Positions 55,603 through 64,000 of a DNA stretch of 64,000 nt are shown here, in pieces (within the stretch, counting starts at the first letter, position 1; each line of letters opens with the position of its first letter). Below the pieces are notes generated by a model. That model saw nothing but the letters and a program-made list of their open reading frames with translations, searched no databases and was not told where the DNA came from. The DNA is from Cavia porcellus (taxonomy: Eukaryota > Chordata > Mammalia > Rodentia > Caviidae): contig NW_026947492.1 of NCBI RefSeq assembly GCF_034190915.1, positions 14,514,001 to 14,578,000 of the forward strand, in the 5' to 3' direction. The translations under genes and the position numbers were made by a program.

Positions 55603-56249
55603 GGTAGCCTGGGTTTGGTCTCCATGGATATCTGTGACATACATGGCCAGTCGAGTGGCATTTGACTCTACAGGCGTTTTGGCTATGGCAGTATCTGCTC
55701 TGGTAGGTGTCAGCTCTGAAGTAGAAGTGGATGGCTTCCTGTCAGTGGCCTCTTCCTTCTCCCTTCTCCTTTGAGGCCTGCCCAAAACTCCCATAGTATT
55801 TACTCATCCTCCTGATAGGGAAGTCTCAGTTTAATTCTTCAAATCGAACTCACTTTTGCTTGCGTACAGTCTGTATGGTGTATGAAATGGAAGTGGTGAT
55901 ACCCACCCCAAGAAATCGGTTTAAGTATTAGATGACACCTGTAAATTGCACAGCACATAATAGTTCCTTCATTAACATGAGATCCTCCTCCTTTATCAGT
56001 TGAAACATCTTGCAAGGACCTCCTGTTGAGTCAGGGCCAAGTTCCCCTGCGTGTTCATTCATAGCCATTCTCATAGTGTCTGGAAATAAAACCTGCCTCA
56101 AGGTGTGTTTGTCAGAGGAACATCTCACTGAATTAATTAATGAATGGATGACCAGTCCAGTGCCCGATTCCCATCCAGCTGCCTAACCACCACCACCTCA
56201 CCTCCAATCTCGGGAGGCCACTGGGCCTGGTGGTTGGAACACACAAGAA
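55603..56249. other. single-copy DNA with a MIR 3' scrap
   Basis: ACACCTGTAAATTGCACAGC, ACATAATAGTTCCTTCATTA near 55936-55975 suggests a forward MIR 3' end. Otherwise nothing recognised. Confidence 0.4.
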
Positions 56250-56395
56250 GGTGTGGGCTCTTTTTCTGAGCTGTGCAACCAACCAAGTTACAGACTCTTT
56301 CTAAGCCTCACTTTGCCCCTCCAGTTTAATTGGGTACCTGCCCCAGAGGTTGAAGGAGGAATGAATGAGACTGTATCTATTCCAAATGTTGAGTA
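56250..56395 (+). mobile_element. MIR SINE
   Basis: CTGAGCTGTGCAACCAACCA, AGTTACAGACTCTTTCTAAG, CCTCACTTTGCCCCTCCAGT fit the MIR core and following CTCAGTTTCC region. Confidence 0.6.
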
Positions 56396-56817
56396 GATGG
56401 AAAAGACTTAGGAGAAGCCTGCAGGAGGGTGGGCACGGTTCTGTCTGGTCTCCGGGCTTTTTCCTGACCCACCAATACTGTGAATCAGAGCCTCAGCTGA
56501 AACCATTTCAGGAGGACTAGAAATCATCTGCATTTGAGTATTTTTAGCCGGTTCTAGTGGCTTAGAGAGTGAGGGGGCAGGAATGGGAGGAAGAAAGAAA
56601 TTAGTCTCTGTTGTCATCTGTAACCTGAAATGACTCCTCGACTCCTCGGTCTCTGGGGGGGGAGCAAGGCACAGTGAGGTGGGGGCTGCGTCTTCTCTGT
56701 TTTCAGCCCCATTTGCCAGCTGGGACAGTGAAGGTTAAGCTAACGTAACTAAGCCTCTCTGGGCCTTACCCCCCCCCCCATACCCAGCTGCTCCTCAGGC
56801 CTCTGGACGAGGTTGGA

Positions 56818-56896
56818 GCAGGGCTTGAGGGGGAGCAGGGTTTGAGGGGGGGCAGGGTTTGAGGGGGGGCAGGGTTTGAGGGGGAGCAGGGCTCGT
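56818..56896. repeat. 17-bp G-rich minisatellite
   Basis: The word GCAGGG starts at 56818, 56835, 56852, 56869 and 56886, an exact 17-bp period. The unit is GCAGGG(T/C)TTGAGGGGG(A/G). Each unit has two or more G tracts, so the plus strand has strong G-quadruplex potential. Lies between MIR fragments, next to a C run at 56770-56779. Confidence 0.95.
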
Positions 56897-56929
56897 ACAC
56901 CTTTGCGCTACACGGTGAGCTATGCTGGA

Positions 56930-57065
56930 CAAGGCCATTCACCTCTCTGCCGCCTCTTTTTCCCTCTTCTGTGAAATTAAAATAACCATGATGCTCTACA
57001 GCTCGAGGGCTGTTAAGATTCACAAGAGCAATTACATAATGTCTTTTGCACAGCTTGACATTCCC
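56930..57065 (+). mobile_element. MIR SINE
   Basis: GGCCATTCACCTCTCTGCCG, CCCTCTTCTGTGAAATTAAA, ATAACCATGATGCTCTACAG, GCTGTTAAGATTCACAAGAG follow MIR core to 3' part. Confidence 0.65.
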
Positions 57066-58029
57066 ATGGTGCTGGTGTGATATGTGTTCACAAGTGACTG
57101 TCCCCTCTTCCTGCCTCTGCTGCCTCCTCATTTGTTGATTCTTTACCTTTGTCCCCTTTGATGCACCACACAGCTCTTCCCCATGGGGGTTGCCAACCTT
57201 GAGCCATGTCTGGGGGTTCACCACAGCTCTTGCATTAACCTCCCTCCTTCCACAGGGCCCCCAGGAACATGATCTCTTTTATTTGATGGACACCTTTGCT
57301 CCAAAACAAGGTGGCTGTCCTCTGTGAGGTTGCAGTCATTCTGTCCTGGCAGGGGGCCTGTTTTCCATGACACTTGATAAAATCTATTGGATTGACAAGG
57401 AGTTGGACAGATGACTTCAGTGTGAAACTGAACAGAGAAGCTAGTTACAGGACAAATCCACAGTTGGCATAGGAAGGCCTGTACAAATGTTAAGATTTGA
57501 GAGAGAATATAGAGTTAAAAATATGAATTATGTCCATATTTAGTGAGCACCTACTATGGGCAGACTATGCTGACTTTATTCTGGGATCACCGTGCCTCTC
57601 CCTGGTTTGCTGGTGTCTTTGGGAAAAGAGAGGCAGCTTCTCACCCAGTCTGTCAGACCACAAAACTACCTCGACATGTATGACAGGTTGAATTTTGATA
57701 CCCATATCCTGTTCCCTTGGGAGACATTCAGGTGGCCAATGATGTTTCTACCCTGCAGAGCGGAGAAGAAAAGCCTCACAGAGGGTGCTAGTGACAGGAC
57801 CCGAGGTCTTAAAGGAGAAAGGCATCCTTGGCCACCTGGGTGCCTTCACCAGGCAAACACACTCTCCATAGGCAGCTTGGGTGACTGGGGGTGGGGGGCA
57901 TTGTTTTCCCCTTGTCCCTCGCTGCTCACAGCTTCTCAATGACTCTTCACCTTCTTCCTGAGTCACTCTGACCCTCCTGCTGGCTCCTGACCATCTGTAT
58001 CACCTGTCCTCCTCTCCGGTGGACCTCCT
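57066..58029. other. single-copy DNA, no gene seen
   Basis: TTTAGTGAGCACCTACTATG near 57539 is a reverse MIR/L2 end. The 116-codon plus frame at 57592-57942 has no domain. Confidence 0.4.
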
Positions 58030-58240
58030 CTGCACCTATTGCCAGCTGGTCTCTGCCCTGTGCCCTTGCTTATGTCCTTACCTTATCTGGAACTCTTCTT
58101 CCCCAGCCTTAAGCCCACCCTGCCTTTCCAGATGGCCTTAGATAGTGTTAGAAGAGAGGATCACAGACTTAAGTGTCCTGTCCAGAATTATTTCTATTAG
58201 CATGGAACTTACACTTTTTCAGGAAAAAATTCTATGAAGA
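58030..58240 (+). mobile_element. L2 LINE fragment (tentative)
   Basis: TTATCTGGAACTCTTCTTCC, CCAGCCTTAAGCCCACCCTG, ATTAGCATGGAACTTACACT fit L2 pre-3' UTR text (-CTGGAATGCTCTTCCCCCA- to -CATAGCACTTATCAC-). Confidence 0.45.
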
Positions 58241-58274
58241 CTGACTGAGTTTACATACATGGGCATATGAGCAA

Positions 58275-58450
58275 GTGTTAATTTTGTTAACTGCCTACCA
58301 CATGCTAGACATTTGGGCTGGCTCTCCAAGCATGTTATCTGATATTAATCATACCCTGCAGGGATGGTATAGTTAGCCCCATTTAAGAGACTGGGAAAAT
58401 GAGTCTTAGGATAATTAACTTGCCCACAGTCCTGCAGCTCAAAGGAGTTT
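58275..58450 (-). mobile_element. MIR SINE, reverse
   Basis: CTGCCTACCACATGCTAGAC, CAAGCATGTTATCTGATATT, CCCCATTTAAGAGACTGGGA, TTAACTTGCCCACAGTCCTG, CAGCTCAAAGGAG fit reverse MIR in order. Confidence 0.75.
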
Positions 58451-59614
58451 GCCTTTCAAGAACACAGCAAACACTCCCACTCACGCTTTCTGTGAAAAAG
58501 CGCACTGAGCTTGCAGGGAGGAAAGGCATTGTCCAGGTCCTGGAGCAACTTAGAGCAGAGGCAGAGAGAAACGCATTTTATTATGTCACCACTCGCAGTC
58601 TGGTGGCTGGTTTCCCAATTACAAACTGCTGCCTCTCTATAGCAGAGGCCAGAGCTCCAGCCCCTTCTTAGCAAGAACAAAACAAGGGCTCCTCAATAGG
58701 CTCCTGAGACCTGCCACATAAAGCCATCAGGGAACCTACACAGCACTTTCCCTGCTAACCACCTCCTGAGGAGGGCAGCTTAAGAGACCCTTCATGGGCT
58801 GGGAGAAGGACTTCTTGATGGGGGCCTGGCAGGGGGGGTCACAGGTCGGAATCCTTCCTTCACTTAGAAGGTCTGCTTAAGCCCCCAAATAGCTCAGCAC
58901 TATTTCCCACCTTCCCTAAATGTCTTTATGGAGCGCATTTTTCTCCCTGCTGGCCGGCCTTGGGGGTAGCGGCCCCATCAGCCTACTAGCCCATTGATTG
59001 TTAGATGTACACTCACAAACAGGCCAAGCAGCTGAAAGCAGAGGCCATTAACCCCGCTAACTGAAAAGGTTCACCGCTAGGAGACTGATTCCGAAGCTGG
59101 GTCTTCGGGATCAATATATCTTTCTCCATTAGGTTCATTTCCTCGGAAGGAAGTGGGTAAAGCCATTAGGGTTGATGGCTATTGACAGACGTCCCCACTG
59201 CCCGCCCGCACCCTCACGGGGAGAAAGAAGGCTGAGGGGTAAGGGCCAAGACTTTGGACATATGATTGTTAAATGGAACCACTCTGGCTCTTGGCAAGGC
59301 TGTTTTCCTGGCCTGGGTGACAAAAAGTACTCGGAATTCACTGTGGGCTAGAGTCAATTGTTGCTTTATATAGGAAAGAGTGATGAACTCTACCAGGTAC
59401 AGAGCCCGAGTTTGAAAGAGTCTGAAGACGGGGAAGACCTTTCTGATACCAAGACACATTTTCTTGTCTTCTTCTCTTAGCATGTTTAAGAAGAGGAAAG
59501 ATGCCCTCCAAGGTCAGTATCTAAGTACAGCCTTGCCTGGCCATTAGGAGGGATGGCAGGATAGGCTCCAGAGTCTTTTCAGTCAAGGGATCACTGCTGT
59601 CATGTAAGGTTTCC
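58451..59614. other. single-copy DNA, possible conserved block
   Basis: No repeat assigned. 58890-59130 is repeat-free and balanced in composition, with CCCATTGATTGTTAGATG and similar motif text; a non-coding element is possible (see findings). Confidence 0.4.
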
Positions 59615-59738
59615 TCCTCCCCTTCCTCTTCCTCTTCATCATCCGCATCCTTCTCCTCCTTCTCCTTCTCTTCCTCTCTTCTTCTTCCTCTTTCTCTTCT
59701 TTATTCTTATTTTTCTTCCTCCTCCTCCTCCTCTCCCA
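59615..59738. repeat. polypyrimidine CTT/CTCC tract
   Basis: About 124 bp of nearly pure C/T (CCTCTTCCTCTTCATCATCC through TTCCTCCTCCTCCTCCTC), directly abutting the reverse B1 at 59742. Likely an expanded and mutated T-rich SINE tail region. Long polypurine/polypyrimidine tracts can form triplex (H-DNA). Confidence 0.9.
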
Positions 59739-59741
59739 CAT

Positions 59742-59878
59742 AAGGTGTCACTATGCAGCTCACGGTGGCTTTGAACACACTATTCAGCCCAGGTTGGCCT
59801 CAAACTCGCAGCCGTCTTCCTGCCCCAGCCTCTCGAGTGGTGGCAGGATTACACGCGTGTACCAGTATGCCAGGCCTA
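59742..59878 (-). mobile_element. B1 SINE, reverse
   Basis: ATAAGGTGTCACTATGCAGC, AGCCCAGGTTGGCCTCAAAC, CAGCCGTCTTCCTGCCCCAG, TACACGCGTGTACCAGTATG: reverse B1 whose T tail has become the CTT-rich tract. Confidence 0.85.
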
Positions 59879-61066
59879 GGGTTGCTTTTGACAACCTCAA
59901 AATACTTTATCCAGGTCACGTCTTTATTAGCTTCCCTATGGGCTTCTTCATGACCTCTTTGAAGATGAATACACTAAAACACCAAATTAAAAAATGACAT
60001 TCTTTGAGGAAAGCCAGCTGAATACCGATGTCCGGCAGGGACCTGCTAGAGGAACTCTACTTGGCCAGAGCCTGCTTTTACTTCAGCTGATTTACCACTG
60101 CTTTCTCTCCTTGGTTTATGTGGCTCTTAGCTCATGCACAAATTCTCTTACAATTATTTGGCCTCTGCCTATCAGTTAAATGTGAGACTGAGTCTGTGGC
60201 CACTGGGAGCTGAGCATGACCATGTCAGACACTGAAGTCTTGATGAGGAGGCAGGAAGAGGAGAGGATTTGCAGTGTGGGAAGTTGGGACTTACTGTAAG
60301 TGTTTCCCTCTCTGGTGGTTCGAGTACCTACAATGATGCTAGCTCTGTGTGGTACCCTCATCTGCCCAACCTCATAGCCAGTAGCTCTGCAAAGGAGGAC
60401 GCACCGTCCCTGGCACCACCCTGAACCGTGCGTAGAAAAGAAAGAACCTTGCTGATCAGTTTGGGGTGCAGCTGAAACTTCATCAAAGGAAAAGGTAGAA
60501 TCTAAGAGGAATGGGATGGAGCAAAAGTCAGTTCTGTGAAGGAGAAGTTGGAGCAACTTCTTTTTACATTATAAAAGGCCTTTTTCATGTCTAGACTTGC
60601 TTCTCCAGTGATCAGTGTGGAAGATTAGTGGAAAGCCTAAGCTAATGTCATTGACACACATGCGGGGCACAGATGCAAAGACAGATCAACACTAACGATC
60701 TCCAGCCCCCACTCTTCTGCTGCCAAGAGTCCCCAGCCCAACACGGAAGGCAGCACAGGACTCTGGAGCAGGTCTTCACGACCACGCATTGCATTGGGAG
60801 GCCCGGGTTTCCAGTGGGAGAGAACTGAGAGTCTCTTCCAGACGACCGAATAGGACACCAGCTGAGACACTTCTCTAGGGGCTTGACTTGGTGCTTTCAT
60901 GCTGAGGAGAGGGGGTGCCTTGACAAGAGAGTCAAGGATGCCAGCCCATCCAGTCTCCCTTTGGGGTGGAGGGAAGAAAAGGGACAGCTGGGATGCTTGT
61001 CAAGGCCCTGATTCCAAGCTAAAATCCACAATGTGAAACACTCCAAAATCAGAAACTAACTGCCTT
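59879..61066. other. single-copy DNA, nothing recognised
   Basis: No repeat assigned; minus frames at 60176-60556 (126 codons) and 60637-60900 have no domains. Confidence 0.4.
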
Positions 61067-61112
61067 TCTTTTTCTTTCTTTCTGTCTGTCTGTCTGACTT
61101 TCTTTCTTTCTG
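61067..61112. repeat. TTTC/TGTC tetranucleotide repeat
   Basis: TTCTTTTTCTTTCTTTCTGT, CTGTCTGTCTGACTTTCTTT: compound (CTTT)n(CTGT)n(CTTT)n at the T-rich end of the next SINE. Confidence 0.92.
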
Positions 61113-61312
61113 TTTTGCAATGCTGGGTATGGCATTGCACATGCTAGGCAAGCACTCTACCAATGAGCTTGCCTAATCCCTGCTGTTTGTTTGTTTGTTT
61201 GTTTGTTTGTTTTGAGACAAGGTCTCTGAATTGCCCAGGCTGACTTCACACCTGCAGTCCTTCTACCTCAGCCACTCTAGTAGCTGGGATCACAACTACT
61301 GGGTCTCATGTA
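61113..61312 (-). mobile_element. B1 plus ID composite SINE, reverse, with GTTT linker
   Basis: Reverse ID with full middle (TTTTGCAATGCTGGGTATGG, CATGCTAGGCAAGCACTCTA, CCAATGAGCTTGCC), then (GTTT)n at 61183-61212, then reverse B1 (GAGACAAGGTCTCTGAATTG, CCCAGGCTGACTTCACACCT, TCTAGTAGCTGGGATCACAA). Either a composite or adjacent insertions. Confidence 0.8.
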
Positions 61313-64000
61313 AACTTTTGAAGGCATAACATGTAACTCAAAATCTTCAGGCTTGGAAACAGTCTAGATTTCAGGTTTTCGGAGCAGGGATGTGCAGCCT
61401 GTTACTGAATCCAGGTCTGTGTGCTTGGCCCTTGAAAAGGCCCCTGTGAATGGAAGACGAGTCATTGGAGCAAGGTGGGTTCAGTAGTCCAGCAAGACCC
61501 GGAGACGGTAGACGAACATCGTGAAAGGGCTTTGTAACTTAACATGGTGTTAAATATCTCTTATCTTGGGGAGAAAATGGATGATGAAACCTGGTCGCTG
61601 GTCATCTGTAGATCTGCACCAGTCTTGAAGAAAGGAAGAAATTAATGAAGTTCCTGGCAAATCAACTTTGTGCTACTAGTTTAACTGATTACTAAGGGCT
61701 GCGTGCTCAGAGAGGCATAGGCTTTTTCTAGACAAAGATACCAGCAACTTTAAGTGCAAATACGAACAAGGAACATCTTTGCAACAGGGGAGATGATGTG
61801 TTCGGTGGGAGTTGAGTTCTGCCTAGAAGAGAATGTATAGCAGACTAGACAAGTCTGATTACTTTAACAGCTGCTACCTGATATGGACCCTATTCTCCCC
61901 ATCCTTTGAGTGGTTGTATTTTTCACGTGTAGATTGTGGATAAGTTACTTGGAAGGTATTACGCTTAGGAACTCACATGTTTAAGCCCTGAGTCCCATAG
62001 TCTGCTTCTGGGCTGGAACTGTGGCATTAATGTCTCAATCCATTCTGCTTCTTATAAAGTAACCCCACTCCTATGCACATCACCAAACTAGGTATCATCT
62101 TCTACTCAGCTTAAATGGACACAGGATCATTTCCACATGAGATTGTCCTCACTAGTCAAAAGCCGTCATGAAGTGCTGGCCTGTTCTGCTGGGGATATAG
62201 CCCCAACTGTCAACTAGAAGAGGAAGCAGGGGGATAGAGATGAGATACAATACTGTGCATTTTAATTGCCTCCCCCAGCCCTTCCCACAATGATCCTCTT
62301 GACAGTTGTTCATGGCCAGACAAAACTGTAAGTCTAGAGGAGCCCAGATTTCTAGCCACCTTTGACAGTACTCATTTTTCAACAAATTAGGAAGTCTCCT
62401 TACCTCATTGCTTTATTACTTGATAGATGCTACGGCAATGTTCCAAACCCCAGCATCCTTATTAAACCACATAGCGCAGAAGGACCAAGAATGAGATTTC
62501 CAGATCTCTTACGGCATCAGAACTCATCTGAAAGCCCCAAAGAGGAGACACAGGGAGAGGAAGTGCTGTGGAGGCAGGTAGCCTAACTTGAGTCAGGTTG
62601 CAGATCTAGGGGCCTTGGAGTGCTGGGTGAATGGCGGTGGACCTGCATCACTGGTCACGTGACCTTGAGCCTCAGTTTTTGTCAGCTGGATAAAAGTGAC
62701 CATCAGGCTAGAAGCCTTATGAGTAGTTTTTGTTACCTCAAACAATTGCATGCATCCCTTCAGGGGGCAATTGTTCCTTCCACAAATCCTGAGCTGCCTG
62801 CAGCCCATTGGCACATGCCTTCACAGAGAAGATTCAGAAACAGCTGACTAGACATCAGCTCCAAGTGTGGACTCCAGGCACACACAGAACCCTCCCCCTC
62901 CACAACTAAGGGGGCTCCAGTGTGAGGCCCCAGTGTGGAGAAGCCATAGGAGCGCCTGGGGTACGAAGCCCCCTTGTTGGGATTAGGATGCTGAATCCAG
63001 CAGTTTCGGGGCACTGCGTGATATATTTAAAAAGCAGAATTAAGCATCTGACCCACGCAGAATCCACAGCTGCTCCACCCAGTAGTGCTTGCCTATCCAC
63101 AGCCTCTCTGTCCTTGGCTTCAGTTACCGGAGACCAATCGTGGTCCGAAATATTTAATGGAAAAATTCTAAAAATAAAATAATTGGCAGGTAATAATAGC
63201 TTTTTATCACAATATATTGCAATTTCACATTTTATGATTATTTTTTATTAATCTCCTTCTGTGTCTAATTCATAAATTAAACTTCATAGGTGTGGGCAAA
63301 TATGTGTAGGAAAAACGTGATACCTACAGGCTTCGGCCATTCTAGGCATTCACTGGGGGTCTTGGAGCCCTTCCTATGGAGGAAGGGGATAACTGTGTCC
63401 TTCTTCCCCTGGTTCATGAATTTGAACCAAACTTCCAGTGCCCACCCCTGGGTTGGCGCAGCCCCAGAGGCAGCAAAGCAGCCGGCCTGTCAGGGGAGGA
63501 AAGCTCCTAATACTACTGGGCTTATAGTTTGTGCCGAAGGTGTGTTCTGGGCCTGATCCATGCAGGCCTTCTTCAGCTGTTACTGGCTTCTCTGTCCTGA
63601 TTTTTCTCTGCCTAGAGAAATGGATCCTTGGAGTGACACTGCTTGTCCTCGTCAGCCCCAGGCATGATGCTGAGCTGCCACATCCTATGAAGATGTTTCT
63701 CATTCAGTGGGCTGAGCTTCAGACAGCACAATAAAGGCCTCGAATATTTCTACCCAAGACTGCTTCCCACCAAAAACATTATTTTTGAATATACCCTAAC
63801 AGGATTCCTCAATTTTCCTACATGGCACTGGCGGCCTCTTTGGATGGCTGGATTCTCTGGCCAGAGAAATTAGGCACTGAGTTCTACCTAAGCCCGCCCA
63901 TCACCTAGTTTGGTGAAACCGTTAAACTGATTTTGATGGAAGAGAATGAGTCATCTGGCTAAGTAGGCCATTTTCAAATGAAATTAAAAGTGTCGGGTGT
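61313..64000. other. mostly single-copy DNA, no gene seen
   Basis: A MIR-like forward scrap lies at 62655-62720 (GGTCACGTGACCTTGAGCCT, CAGTTTTTGTCAGCTGGATA). An AT-rich patch at 63160-63290 (ATAAAATAATTGGCAGG, TTTTTTATTAATCTCC) has homeodomain-type cores. ORFs up to 109 codons lack domains. Confidence 0.4.

Noticed and set aside
1..64000. CRISPR array, bacterial operon or phage-like system
   Set aside because: No regularly spaced direct repeats with unique spacers and no prokaryotic gene density; the SINE/LINE/LTR content is mammalian.

Overview
The window is mammalian, rodent-like nuclear DNA. Its most informative repeats are 7SL-derived B1 (Alu-like) SINEs, tRNA-Ala-like ID SINEs, and composites in which a B1 monomer is followed by a shortened ID monomer (B1-dID type, about 10 copies). 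That combination points to a rodent outside the mouse/rat group, such as a squirrel-related or hystricomorph lineage; I cannot name the species. Ancient MIR, L2, L1M, hAT-Charlie and MaLR remnants, as in all placental mammals, fill much of the rest. I find no intact protein-coding gene, no rRNA or functional tRNA gene and no CpG island, so this is intergenic or deep intronic DNA.

Layout. 1-10.7 kb: mostly single-copy DNA with scattered SINEs, a MaLR-type LTR on the minus strand (6495-6944, with a perfect 5-bp target duplication) and a block with the look of a conserved non-coding element (about 1180-1530). 10.7-20 kb: a solo MaLR LTR with target duplication (10710-11084), several MIRs, and a ~970-bp L2 copy (15740-16712). 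20-35 kb: SINEs, L1M and L2 pieces; 28-30 kb is largely reverse-strand L2. 35-39 kb: simple-sequence zone with a GT/TG-rich tract (36.59-37.06 kb) and a 445-bp TGGA tetranucleotide array (38.13-38.57 kb). 39-47 kb: L2, MIR, B1-dID, a MaLR LTR (44797-45181) and a hAT-like fragment. 47.28-50.04 kb: the main feature, a decayed piggyBac transposon with a recognisable but broken transposase on the minus strand, a tandemly repeated 3' end, matching subterminal motifs at both ends and two later ID SINE insertions. 50-64 kb: single-copy DNA with MaLR/MLT-like LTRs, MIRs, a 17-bp G-rich minisatellite (56.8 kb), a polypyrimidine tract (59.6 kb) and B1/ID copies.

There is no gene network to describe. 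The window records successive transposon waves: L2/MIR first, then hAT, L1M and MaLR, then piggyBac, then B1/B1-dID, with full-length A-tailed ID elements the youngest. The piggyBac relic with its triplicated Cys-rich tail is the most unusual object. Repeat families were assigned by eye from remembered consensus patterns, so repeat boundaries are approximate (about 5-20 bp) unless a target duplication is given.
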